DNA of 15,894 bases from DATHTS01 sp041940425 (GTDB taxonomy: Bacteria; Acidobacteriota; Blastocatellia; Pyrinomonadales; Pyrinomonadaceae): contig JBGTSF010000093.1 of NCBI GenBank assembly GCA_041940425.1, positions 1 through 15,894 on the forward strand, read 5' to 3'. How positions within the stretch are numbered: the first letter of the stretch is position 1; each line of letters starts with the position of its first letter. Shown here one piece after another: positions 1-6,754 of the stretch. The notes beneath the pieces were generated by a model. The model searched no databases. It worked only from the letters and a program-made list of their open reading frames with translations, and was not told the origin of the DNA. The position numbers and the translations under genes were made by a program.

Positions 1-486
1 AATCCGATTCTTTCGGAAAGAATCTGCGGAATGGCGCGCACCGTCCGCGCCAACGTCATCGTCGGTCTGGAAAACATCGCGCTCTGGCACGAACGCGACA
101 TCTCGCATTCGTCGGCTGAAAGAATCGTTTTGCCCGATTCTTCCGCGACGACCGATTATATTCTGGCGAAAACGACTTCGCTTTTAGATACGCTCGTCGT
201 TTATCCCGAAAATATGCTGAAAAATTTGAATCTTACACGCGGGCTTGTGTTTAGCGGGCAATTGCTTCTTGCCTTGACGCAAAAAGACGTTTCGCGTGAA
301 AACGCTTACGCGATGACGCAGAGAAACGCGATGCGCGTTTGGGACGAAGGATTGGATTTTAAAGATTTGATAATGAAAGACGCGGACATTTCTTCACATT
401 TGAGCCAAGAAGAAATCGCCCGCGTCTTTGATCTAAAACACTATTTGCGAAACGTTGATAAAGTTTTCGCCCGCGTTTTCGATTAG
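1..486 (+). CDS. purB: Adenylosuccinate lyase, C-terminal part (5' truncated by window edge)
   Basis: PurB cleaves adenylosuccinate to AMP and SAICAR to AICAR in purine synthesis. The reading frame is open from base 1 and begins NPILSERICGMAR, which is the second half of the fumarase/ASL superfamily signature loop, so the catalytic core lies upstream of the window. About 161 residues remain. The rest is the helical C-terminal domain, including the RDISHSSAERIVLPDSS segment typical of PurB and a terminal EEIARVFDLKHYLRNVD stretch like other bacterial PurBs. The ATG at 31 is internal to the signature and is not the start. Its TAG stop overlaps by four bases the TAA of the convergent gene that follows. 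The location upstream of purS and purQ supports a purine cluster. Confidence 0.93.
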   Translation, partial: NPILSERICGMARTVRANVIVGLENIALWHERDISHSSAERIVLPDSSATTDYILAKTTSLLDTLVVYPENMLKNLNLTRGLVFSGQLLLALTQKDVSRENAYAMTQRNAMRVWDEGLDFKDLIMKDADISSHLSQEEIARVFDLKHYLRNVDKVFARVFD

Positions 487-866
487 GAATATTTTTCAGC
501 CATACTTCCGACGACCGGAAGTTTTGTCATATTACCGCCGTATGATTTGATCGCGCCGTAGATCAATCCGCCAATATAAGCGAAAAACCATACGATGTAG
601 ATCAGTGTGAAAATCAAACCGATGATAGCAGCTAATCCAGATGATAACTGGCTGACAACCACGCCGAAAATAACACCTATGATTGCGATGGCAATAACGG
701 CAACTATGGATACGACAACCCAGAAAACCGCTTGAAAAGAATGGAATCGAACGAATTTATTATCCTTTTCGATGAAAATTAAAATCAGAGCTACCAGCGG
801 AATAAGATAGCCGATCAAAGTTGTAACATTACCGTCAAGTCCAAGCGCAGACTTTTGATTTTGCAT
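483..866 (-). CDS. DUF4870/Tic20-like small membrane protein
   Basis: 127-residue integral membrane protein. The N-terminus (GLDGNVTTLIGYLIPLVALI) leads into a first membrane segment at about 18-33. An EKDNKFVRFHSFQAVF loop of the kind found in DUF4870/Tic20-like proteins follows, then hydrophobic segments at about 47-72 and 79-105. The tail (KLPVVGSMAEKYS) also resembles that family. The molecular role is unknown. An AAAAGGAG ribosome-binding sequence (881-888) lies 14 bases before the ATG, a little distant. The gene sits head-on against purB with stops overlapping (483-486) and splits purB from purS. There is no room for a terminator between purB and this gene, so their transcripts probably overlap. 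Confidence 0.7.
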   Translation of the reverse strand: MQNQKSALGLDGNVTTLIGYLIPLVALILIFIEKDNKFVRFHSFQAVFWVVVSIVAVIAIAIIGVIFGVVVSQLSSGLAAIIGLIFTLIYIVWFFAYIGGLIYGAIKSYGGNMTKLPVVGSMAEKYS

Positions 867-954
867 ATTTTTTAACTAATCTCCTTTTAGGTTGTTTTGT
901 TTGATTAAATTGAAAATGAAAACTTCGGTTGCCCGTAAATTTAACACAAAGACG

Positions 955-982
955 TTGATAAATACAAGATATTGCGTAAAAT
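955..982 (+). promoter_or_regulatory. Predicted sigma70 promoter of purS-purQ
   Basis: TTGATA (955-960) and TAAAAT (977-982) are each one base from consensus and are separated by 16 bases. Transcription would start near 989, just before the GGGAG ribosome binding site of purS. The promoter would let purSQ be expressed independently of purB, from which it is separated by an oppositely oriented gene. Confidence 0.6.
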
Positions 983-1010
983 AGTTATTTCTTTTGGGAG
1001 ATACGAACTA

Positions 1011-1256
1011 ATGAAAGCAAAAGTTTATGTTACGTTAAAACCGAGCGTTCTCGACCCGCAAGGTAAAGCGATTCATCATTCGGTCGAGCTGATGGGATTT
1101 GAAAACGTCGCCGATGTGCGGCAGGGAAAGTTTTTTGAAATTTCGATCAATGAAGATTTATCCGAATCGGAAGCGCAAGCCGAGATCGAAAAAATCGCTA
1201 AAAACGTTTTGGCAAATCCGGTCATCGAAGACTACAGAGTAGAAATCAGTTCTTAG
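1011..1256 (+). CDS. purS: Phosphoribosylformylglycinamidine synthase, PurS subunit
   Basis: 81-residue PurS, the small dimeric subunit that bridges PurQ and PurL in the three-part FGAM synthase used by Gram-positives, archaea and many other bacteria. The sequence KVYVTLKPSVLDPQGKAI, followed by GFENVADVRQGKFFEI and a C-terminal VIEDYRVEI, is the standard full-length PurS pattern. The ATG at 1011 is chosen because GGGAG (996-1000) lies 10 bases upstream and PurS proteins begin at this point. The TTG at 972 would add 13 unrelated residues and falls inside the predicted promoter. purQ follows after 99 bases, which are filled by a 7-bp repeat element whose left arm starts at the purS TAG stop. 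Confidence 0.93.
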   Translation: MKAKVYVTLKPSVLDPQGKAIHHSVELMGFENVADVRQGKFFEISINEDLSESEAQAEIEKIAKNVLANPVIEDYRVEISS

Positions 1257-1350
1257 TCCTTCGTCCTTTGTCATTAGTTAGTTGAATGAAAATTTTACAT
1301 TTCAGCTAATTTTCAAGCGGCAAAGGACAAAGGACAAAGGACAAAGGACA
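1256..1350 (+). repeat. Inverted 7-bp tandem repeat element between purS and purQ
   Basis: The left arm (1256-1272) reads as 7-bp steps of the form GTCCTTY. The right arm (1321-1348) is four perfect head-to-tail copies of CAAAGGA. The 17 bases at 1256-1272 are complementary, with one mismatch, to 1333-1349, so the RNA can fold into a hairpin with several registers. The left arm begins on the last base of the purS stop codon. The last right-arm copy supplies AAAGGA at 1343-1348, seven bases before the purQ ATG. Confidence 0.85.
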
Positions 1351-1355
1351 AAACA

Positions 1356-2063
1356 ATGAAATTCGGAGTAATAGTTTTTCCCGGTTCTAATTGCGATCAC
1401 GACGCGTATCACGTCATCTCGAAGCATGTCGGTCAGCCGGTTGATTTTATCTGGCATAAGGAAACCGATCTTTCCGGTTACGATGCGGTCATCGTGCCGG
1501 GCGGATTTTCCTACGGCGACTACTTGCGTGCCGGCGCGCTCGCTCGTTTTTCGCCTGTGATGAAAGCGGTCAAGGAATTTGCGGCGCAGGGAAAATATGT
1601 TTTCGGCATCTGCAACGGATTTCAGATTCTGTGCGAAGCCGGACTTTTGCCCGGCGCGCTGATGCGGAATGAAAATCTGCATTTCGTCTGCAGGCACGTC
1701 AATATCAAGGTCGAAAACGATAACACGCCTTTTACGAGCGAGGTTGAAAAGGAAAAAGTTCTCTCGATCCCGGTCGCGCACGCCGAAGGCAATTACGTCT
1801 GCGACGACGAAACTTTTCACCAATTGGAAGAAAATAATCAGATCGTTTTCCGCTACTGCGACGAAAGCGGCGAGGTAACGGACGAAGCTAATCCGAACGG
1901 TTCGCGCTCGAACATCGCGGGAATTTGCAATCTGGACAGAAACGTTATCGGAATGATGCCGCACCCGGAACGGGCGTGCGAAGAGCTTCTCGGTTCAAAC
2001 GACGGGCGCGAGATTTTTCAATCGCTGACCAAAGCGATCAGGGAAAGAAACAAAGAGGATTGA
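1356..2063 (+). CDS. purQ: Phosphoribosylformylglycinamidine synthase, glutaminase subunit PurQ
   Basis: 235-residue class I glutamine amidotransferase that releases ammonia from glutamine for FGAM synthesis by PurL. The N-terminus KFGVIVFPGSNCDHDA, the oxyanion strand VIVPGGFSYGDYLRAGA and the nucleophile elbow GICNGFQ (Cys86) are canonical. The other triad residues are His203 and Glu205 in MMPHPER. Length is normal for a stand-alone PurQ with the small extra helical segment. The ATG at 1356 is preceded by AAAGGA, which is part of the upstream 7-bp repeat array, so the repeat doubles as the ribosome binding site. purL is not in the window. A terminator-like hairpin overlaps the stop codon. 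Confidence 0.96.
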   Translation: MKFGVIVFPGSNCDHDAYHVISKHVGQPVDFIWHKETDLSGYDAVIVPGGFSYGDYLRAGALARFSPVMKAVKEFAAQGKYVFGICNGFQILCEAGLLPGALMRNENLHFVCRHVNIKVENDNTPFTSEVEKEKVLSIPVAHAEGNYVCDDETFHQLEENNQIVFRYCDESGEVTDEANPNGSRSNIAGICNLDRNVIGMMPHPERACEELLGSNDGREIFQSLTKAIRERNKED

Positions 2064-2082
2064 ATTTATCAACCCTCTTTTT
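2052..2082 (+). terminator. Rho-independent terminator of purSQ
   Basis: Bases 2052-2063 pair with 2069-2080 around a five-base loop (ATTTA) with a single A-C mismatch, followed by a T-run at 2078-2082. The stem begins in the last codons of purQ and includes its TGA stop. Confidence 0.6.
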
Positions 2083-2100
2083 GATAATATCTAACAAATT

Positions 2101-2193
2101 AAGACTTCGGAATAGATTATAGATAATAGATGATAACTGATAGAATTTAATCTCTCATCTATTATCTATTATCTTTCAGCTATTCCGAATCTT
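2101..2193. repeat. Long imperfect inverted repeat with 7-bp periodicity
   Basis: The outer arms (2101-2115 and 2180-2193) pair as AAGACTTCGGAATAG against CTATTCCGAATCTT. The inner parts are 7-bp units related to ATAGATA on the left and ATCTATT on the right. The whole forms a hairpin of about 93 bases with arms of about 40. It lies after the purQ terminator and before the 3' end of the next, oppositely oriented gene. Confidence 0.8.
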
Positions 2194-2230
2194 GTTTATC
2201 ATTATAAAATCTCAGACACTGCCAAAATTT

Positions 2231-2602
2231 TCAGTTCCAAAAGATTTCCAGTTGATATTCTTTCGCGCCCCCTTTTTTGTCGGCAATTTCGACGATTGCC
2301 GTAAAATCATTTGACTCGTCGGGCTGTTGGATGACCGCGGCTGTTCCGCGACCTTCTTTTTTATTTACGCCGACCGAAACCGGCGCGTCCGGCAAAGGTG
2401 ATGTAAAGCTGAATGTTCCGTCGCCGTAGCTTCTTCCCGAAACCGTTTCGACAGATAAATTACTGCCCTGTATTTTGATTCGCACAACGTCGTCAACCAT
2501 TCCCCGCCAAAAGACGCGACCGGAATTATTTGTATTTTGGGCAAAAACGGAAATAGTAAAAGCCGATAAGATCAGCAAAAATAAAAGAATCGTTTGTTTC
2601 AT
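2231..2602 (-). CDS. Small secreted protein of unknown function
   Basis: I do not recognise a named family. From the ATG at 2602 the product is 123 residues with a clear Sec signal peptide (MKQTILLFLLILSAFTISVFAQ, likely cut after about residue 20). A mature part of about 100 residues follows, rich in short alternating hydrophobic/polar strands (GRVFWRGMVDDVVRIKIQG, FTAIVEIADKKGGAKEYQLEIFW), which suggests a small beta-sheet domain in the periplasm or outside. Start choice: GAGGA (2611-2615 on the plus strand) is 8 bases upstream, whereas the longer frame to 2659 would bury the signal peptide. Secreted proteins of this look are common in Acidobacteriota, from general knowledge. The 21-bp repeat array lies about 130 bases upstream. 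Confidence 0.75.
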   Translation of the reverse strand: MKQTILLFLLILSAFTISVFAQNTNNSGRVFWRGMVDDVVRIKIQGSNLSVETVSGRSYGDGTFSFTSPLPDAPVSVGVNKKEGRGTAAVIQQPDESNDFTAIVEIADKKGGAKEYQLEIFWN

Positions 2603-2732
2603 AAGCTGTTTCCTCAGAATTTTAGCGGGAGACAATGTCTGTGTTTGGAAGACGGTCAAACAAAGCGGCTTTGCCCGGAAAAAACGGACGTTTTTTTACC
2701 AAATCCCGATAAAATAACGAGAAGAATGCCAG

Positions 2733-2879
2733 TTTTCGATAGAATATTGATATTTTTCACTCGAAAAACGCCAATATTCTATCGAATAACTTAAATATTC
2801 TATTGAATAACTTAAATACTCTATCGAATATTTCCAATATTCGATCGAAAATCGTCAGTTTTCGACAGAATATTATCGT
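2733..2879. repeat. Seven-copy 21-bp tandem repeat array
   Basis: Seven head-to-tail units of exactly 21 bases start at 2733, 2754, 2775, 2796, 2817, 2838 and 2859. Units 3 and 4 differ at one base. Most share the core TATTCTATCGAATA, close to the perfect palindrome TATTCGATCGAATA; unit 2 is the most diverged. The period is three times seven and two turns of B-DNA. The last unit includes the stop codon of the GHMP kinase gene (2873-2875). The array lies upstream of the minus-strand secreted protein gene. Confidence 0.88.
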
Positions 2880-3895
2880 TTTTCATCATCAAGATCCTTT
2901 ATCGTCAAACCTTCCGCCGCCAGCGTCCAATCCAGAACTTCCGCGCCTTCTTCTTCCGCAAGCGCGTTTTCGACCGCTTCGCGCTTGCCTTCCTCGCAGA
3001 AAAACGCGATACAGCCGCCGCCGCCCGCGCCGCAGATTTTCGGGGCGATCGCGCCGTTGTTTAACGCTTTTTCGATCAGAAAATCCATCTGGTGCGTCGT
3101 GATGTTCGGCGCGAGACGTTTGCGGTGCGGGTGCGCGTTCTTCAAAATCTCGCCGACTCGTTCCCAATCGTTTTCCAAAAGGGCTTTTCTGAGACTTATC
3201 GCGTCGTCGCGGATGCCTTCGAAAATGTCAAAGAGTTCGTTGTCGCCGTCAATATGGCGTTTGGTAACTTCCCAGTTGTTGATGCCCGAATTGCGCGGCT
3301 CGCCCGTGTAGCAGACGGCGATGCGCTTTTGGAGAGTTTCAGTATCAATATTTAATTCTTCTCGTTCCATTCCGTCCGGTCGGAAATGAATCGAGGAAAC
3401 GCCGCCGTATTGCGCCGAGTAATAATCCTGATAACCGGTCGGGACTTTTATGACGCGGCATTCGATCGCCGCCGCGAGCGGGATAAATCTTTCGGGCGCG
3501 TAGCGGTCGCCGACGAGCTTGTTCAGCGCGCCGATGCAGGCGATATTGAGCGTCGAAGAACCGGCTAGTCCTGCGCCCGCCGGAGCTTTCGATTCGGTCG
3601 TCATCTTAAAACCGGTTTCGGGTTTGAAAAAATAGACGAGTTTCGAGAGCAGTTCGAGACGCGGCTCGTGCGCGAGTTCGTGAATCCGTTCGAGGCTTGT
3701 TTCGAGCGATACGCCGCGGTCAATTGATTCGAGAATTATTTTGTCATCATCGCGCGTTTCGATGCGGCAGTGCGCCAGTAAGCTGACGGCGAAATTGACG
3801 GTTGACGCGCCTTCGTGAAACAAAAAAAGAGGCGGAATGTCAATTGTCCCGCCTGCCAGATCAACTCTGGTCGGTGCAGATGTTTCGATTATCAT
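2873..3895 (-). CDS. GHMP-family sugar kinase (heptose-7-phosphate kinase/fucokinase-like)
   Basis: 340-residue ATP-dependent small-molecule kinase of the GHMP superfamily. Motif 1 is APTRVDLAGGTIDIPP (7-22), the sugar-binding start. Motif 2, the phosphate loop, is KAPAGAGLAGSSTLN (103-117). The GYQDYYSAQYGG segment carries the likely catalytic Asp157. Motif 3 is KICGAGGGGCIAFF (287-300). The order and the GYQD-YGG spacing resemble the HddA/fucokinase branch that makes activated heptose or fucose for surface glycans, rather than mevalonate or homoserine kinases. No heptose or fucose pathway partner lies beside it, so the substrate is not settled. The ATG at 3895 lacks a clear Shine-Dalgarno sequence. 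The 3' end runs into the 21-bp repeat array, which supplies the TAA stop region. Confidence 0.85.
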   Translation of the reverse strand: MIIETSAPTRVDLAGGTIDIPPLFLFHEGASTVNFAVSLLAHCRIETRDDDKIILESIDRGVSLETSLERIHELAHEPRLELLSKLVYFFKPETGFKMTTESKAPAGAGLAGSSTLNIACIGALNKLVGDRYAPERFIPLAAAIECRVIKVPTGYQDYYSAQYGGVSSIHFRPDGMEREELNIDTETLQKRIAVCYTGEPRNSGINNWEVTKRHIDGDNELFDIFEGIRDDAISLRKALLENDWERVGEILKNAHPHRKRLAPNITTHQMDFLIEKALNNGAIAPKICGAGGGGCIAFFCEEGKREAVENALAEEEGAEVLDWTLAAEGLTIKDLDDEKR

Positions 3896-3984
3896 AGAAT
3901 TCGTTTGATGATTTCGGGTTAATCAAAAATTAATTTTTATCATTAACGGTCGAAGATTGGCAATTACGAAAACAGGAAAGAATT

Positions 3985-4695
3985 TTATTCGCCGGCGGCT
4001 CTGGCTTTTTCCTCCGCGTCGTCGTCGGATTTTTCGCGCTGCGGCGAACTCGTCAGGTGAAGTTTTTCTTCGATGGTGTGAATTTTTTCTTCGATCTTGT
4101 GAATCGTTTCCGGGTCGGCTTCTTCGATCTTTTGCGAGAGCAGGTAATGTTCGATGAGATAAAAAATCAAAATTCCGCCCAGCACGATAAAGAAAACTCC
4201 AACACCGATGGTTTTAAAGTCGCCGATAATACTCGTAACCGCGCCGCTGAAAAAATAGCCGACGCCCGCCAAGAATAAAACCCAGATCGAACAGCTTATA
4301 AAATCGAGAAACAGGAATCTGAGGAAAGGCATTTTGCCGATGCCGTTAAACAGGCACATCGCCACGCGCAGACCGTAGATATATTTGGAAACGATGATCG
4401 AAAAACCGCCGAACTTGTCAATCAGACGCTCGATGCGCGGCTGCGCCATCTGATAAAAACGGTAATCTTTGACCGATTTGCGAAAAAATCTGCCGACCCA
4501 GTAGCCGAAATTATCGCCGATCATTCCGCCGATCGTTCCGGCTAGATAAACTTTTAGAAAACTGTATGGTCCGAAATAACCGTTGTGAGCCATCACGCCC
4601 GACAGAAGCAGCGTGATGTCGCCTTCGACAGTGCAGAGAGCCAGCACCGCGTAAATCCCATACTGCTCGAACAATTGGTAGAAATGCTGTTCCAT
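3985..4695 (-). CDS. DedA family (VTT domain) membrane protein
   Basis: Polytopic inner-membrane protein of the DedA/SNARE-associated family; members act in phospholipid flipping and membrane homeostasis. The core includes LCTVEGDITLLLSGVMAH, GTIGGMIGDNFGYWVGRFF, a basic cytoplasmic helix and FGGFSIIVSKYIYGLRVAMCLFNGIGKM, the usual order of re-entrant loop, G-x-x-x-G-D segment and conserved arginine. Two further membrane spans follow. The C-terminal tail of about 50 residues is charged and partly helical (EEADPETIHKIEEKIHTIEEKLH, a possible short coiled coil) and longer than in many DedAs. I use the ATG at 4695; a TTG at 4713 would add six residues. Neither has a good ribosome binding site. 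It is divergent from the ROK gene. Confidence 0.88.
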   Translation of the reverse strand: MEQHFYQLFEQYGIYAVLALCTVEGDITLLLSGVMAHNGYFGPYSFLKVYLAGTIGGMIGDNFGYWVGRFFRKSVKDYRFYQMAQPRIERLIDKFGGFSIIVSKYIYGLRVAMCLFNGIGKMPFLRFLFLDFISCSIWVLFLAGVGYFFSGAVTSIIGDFKTIGVGVFFIVLGGILIFYLIEHYLLSQKIEEADPETIHKIEEKIHTIEEKLHLTSSPQREKSDDDAEEKARAAGE

Positions 4696-4766
4696 ATCAG
4701 AGGACTTATGCAAGATTAACCGTCAAAACCTTTTCAAGTCAAACGATTTGATAAGCCGTGCATTGT

Positions 4767-4795
4767 TTGACAGTTATGCGGGCAGTGCTTAAAAT
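4767..4795 (+). promoter_or_regulatory. Near-consensus sigma70 promoter of the ROK gene
   Basis: A perfect TTGACA (4767-4772), a 17-base spacer and TAAAAT (4790-4795). Predicted transcription start near 4802 gives a leader of about 40 bases, which contains the AGGAG ribosome binding site (4829-4833) seven bases before the GTG start. Confidence 0.75.
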
Positions 4796-4840
4796 CGCGT
4801 TAGTTTACTGCGTAAGTATTATATTTATAGGAGCAAAAAC

Positions 4841-5770
4841 GTGGAACAAACAGCTCTGCAAAATGAACGGATCGTCGGAATCGAGGTTTCTAATTCGGCA
4901 ATGAACGCCGTTTCGATTGATGAAAACGGGAATCTGCTCGACAGGTTCTCGGCTTTATTAAAAATGGACGAGGAAACCTCGGTTCAGCTCGTCAATTTTA
5001 TAAATTCCCTGCAAACGAAATTCGGCGGTTTCGACCGCATCGGCATTTCCGTTCCCGGTCTGGTTGACCGCAAGACAAAGCGCATCGCCTTTTCGTCGCA
5101 GTTTCCCGAACACGAAAACATTGATTTTTTAGGCGAACTCGAAAAAGTAACCAATCTGAAAATCTACGTCGAAAACGACGCCAACGCCGCCGCTTACGGC
5201 GAATTTCTGTTCGGCGCGGGACGCGGCGGTAAGAATATGTTTTACGTAACACTCGGCACGGGCATCGGCGGCGCGTTTATTTTCGACGGCAAACTCTGGC
5301 GCGGCGCGTCCGGTTTTGCAGGAGAATTCGGTTATATCGCCGTCAATTCCGACGGGATGCGTTTGGAAGAGGTCGCCTCGTCGGCAAATATCATCCGGCG
5401 GACGAAAATGCGTTTTCATCAGGATCATACGTCGTCGCTCAACGAGATCGGCGAAGAATCAATCACGATTGCCGACGTTATCCGCGAAGCGAATCAGGGC
5501 GACGATTTCGCCCGCCTGATGCTCGAAAGAACCGGAACCTTTGTCGGAACGGCGATCGCCGATGTGATAAATCTTCTGAATATCGAAAAGATCGTGGTCG
5601 GCGGTGAGATCATGCAAGCCGGAGATTTGGTTCTCGAAGCGATAAAAGCGCGGGCAAAAGAATTTTCATTTTCACCGAACTTTCGCTCGACCGAGATCGT
5701 GCAGGGCAAGCTCGGCGAAAAAGCCGCCGCCATCGGCGCGGCGATGCTGGCGAAAAACAATTTTATTTGA
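4841..5770 (+). CDS. ROK-family protein (glucokinase-like, divergent)
   Basis: 309-residue ROK-fold protein, by homology a sugar kinase such as glucokinase. Recognisable elements are GISVPGLVDRKT (68-79), the catalytic-base segment ENDANAAAYGE (Asp113), the phosphate-2 loop TLGTGIGGAFI (137-147) and the C-terminal IEKIVVGGEI and EKAAAIGAAML. Two hallmarks are altered. The N-terminal phosphate-1 motif, normally D-x-G-G-T, reads GIEVSNSAMN. The ROK zinc site, normally GEIGH plus a CGCGxxGCxE cluster, is GEFGY followed by IAVNSDGMRLEE with no cysteines. It could be a kinase that lost zinc, or a sugar-binding pseudokinase. GTG start with AGGAG seven bases upstream. Confidence 0.82.
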   Translation: MEQTALQNERIVGIEVSNSAMNAVSIDENGNLLDRFSALLKMDEETSVQLVNFINSLQTKFGGFDRIGISVPGLVDRKTKRIAFSSQFPEHENIDFLGELEKVTNLKIYVENDANAAAYGEFLFGAGRGGKNMFYVTLGTGIGGAFIFDGKLWRGASGFAGEFGYIAVNSDGMRLEEVASSANIIRRTKMRFHQDHTSSLNEIGEESITIADVIREANQGDDFARLMLERTGTFVGTAIADVINLLNIEKIVVGGEIMQAGDLVLEAIKARAKEFSFSPNFRSTEIVQGKLGEKAAAIGAAMLAKNNFI

Positions 5771-5792
5771 ACTTAAAAATTAATACGGGCTG

Positions 5793-5885
5793 AAATAAAT
5801 AGCCGCAAAAAAGCGCAAAATTTACAAAAAAGCATTTAAAAAATCTTCTTTTGTGTGTTTTGTGCCTTTTTGCGGCTATTTATTT
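5793..5885. repeat. Inverted repeat between convergent genes, possible bidirectional terminator
   Basis: A perfect 19-base arm pair (5793-5811 with 5867-5885) extends inwards as an imperfect stem to about 45 bases per arm. The right arm shows 9-bp steps (TTTTGTGTG, TTTTGTGCC, TTTTTGCGG). It lies in the gap between the ROK gene and the convergent gene ending at 5917. It may terminate both, but its length and internal repeats are more than a simple terminator needs. Confidence 0.7.
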
Positions 5886-5916
5886 TCGGATTTTTCTAAT
5901 CAAGCTGACATTGACT

Positions 5917-6687
5917 TTAATCTTTCAGCAATCTATTTGGCGCGATTTCCGGCGTGAGTTGATCCAGATTGAGACGTGTCATACCGCCCGCGTCGGAAAA
6001 TTCCTTCATCGCCGCGCGTTTCTGTTCGCGGACGCGGAAAAAGACGATGCCGACCGCGATCCCGGTTAAAACCGCCAATCCCAATCCGAGAAGGATCGCC
6101 AGAACGGTCGAGACAAACAGACTCGCCGTGCCTTGGACAAAAGCGCGTTCCGCCTTTTGTATAAGCGTCGGGTCTTCGCCGAGCCACTGGACGGTTTTTT
6201 CGTATTTGATCTGGTCAAAAAGAGTGTTTGCCGCCGTTTCGTCCGTTCCGTCAAAAAGAAACACATTGTAATTACCGATTCGGCGATAAAAAACGGGCGG
6301 ATTTTCCTGCGATTCAGCCAACTTTTGTTTAACTTTATCATCCGTATCAGCCGAAGCCTGCGGCGTGGCGTATTCGACGATCAGAAGTTTGCCTTGCGCG
6401 TAAGGCGCGGTAACGGCTTCCGTTCCGCCGATAAATTCGATCGAATCAAAGATCGGACGCGAACCGAGAGCGTTTTTCAATTCTTCCGCATTTGTGATAA
6501 GAGTCGCACTATTTCGTGCATTTTCCCAGTCCGGCAGATGTTTTATAATCACCGGAATGCCGTCAACTTCCGACACTTCCTGACTTTTTATCTGCGGCAC
6601 GGCGTGCTGCTGGGCGGAAAGACCGGTAAATGTCGAGAATAAAACAAAGACTGAAATAACTAATCTAAAAAAAACGCTTTTTACCAT
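5917..6687 (-). CDS. Membrane-anchored envelope protein of unknown function
   Basis: 256 residues, family not recognised. An N-terminal signal peptide (VFFRLVISVFVLFSTFTGLSAQQ) precedes an exported domain of about 165 residues. That domain contains an alternating pattern (SIEFIGGTEAVTAPYAQGKLLIVEYATPQ and RRIGNYNVFLFDG), suggesting an alpha/beta fold. One strong transmembrane helix (about 192-218, TVLAILLGLGLAVLTGIAVGIVFF) is followed by a basic RVREQKRAAMKEF stretch and a short cytoplasmic tail. The predicted topology is therefore periplasmic domain, single anchor, inner tail. ATG at 6687 with GGAG about 11 bases upstream. It is divergent from the ECF sigma factor, so an anti-sigma role was considered, but no zinc or ASD-type anti-sigma motif is visible and the cytoplasmic part is C-terminal and short. 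Confidence 0.65.
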   Translation of the reverse strand: MVKSVFFRLVISVFVLFSTFTGLSAQQHAVPQIKSQEVSEVDGIPVIIKHLPDWENARNSATLITNAEELKNALGSRPIFDSIEFIGGTEAVTAPYAQGKLLIVEYATPQASADTDDKVKQKLAESQENPPVFYRRIGNYNVFLFDGTDETAANTLFDQIKYEKTVQWLGEDPTLIQKAERAFVQGTASLFVSTVLAILLGLGLAVLTGIAVGIVFFRVREQKRAAMKEFSDAGGMTRLNLDQLTPEIAPNRLLKD

Positions 6688-6754
6688 TTATACAATTTCT
6701 CCGCCGGGAATTTTTTCGCTAACTTTTGGAATAATTAATAGTAACACTATTGAA

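Noticed and set aside
972..1010. TTG start giving a 94-residue PurS
   Set aside because: It would start inside the predicted promoter, before the GGGAG site, and adds residues absent from PurS proteins.
1321..1348. CRISPR-like array
   Set aside because: The units are seven bases, directly adjacent with no unique spacers, so this is a simple tandem repeat.
1302..1964. Open frame of 220 codons on the minus strand opposite purQ
   Set aside because: It is the antisense of a clear PurQ coding region, its protein is Arg/Phe-rich without domain features, and its C-terminal start region reads through the 7-bp repeats.
6133..6642. Open frame of 169 codons on the plus strand opposite the unknown envelope gene
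   Set aside because: The minus-strand frame has a signal peptide, membrane helix and ribosome binding site; this one has none and is Arg/Phe-rich.
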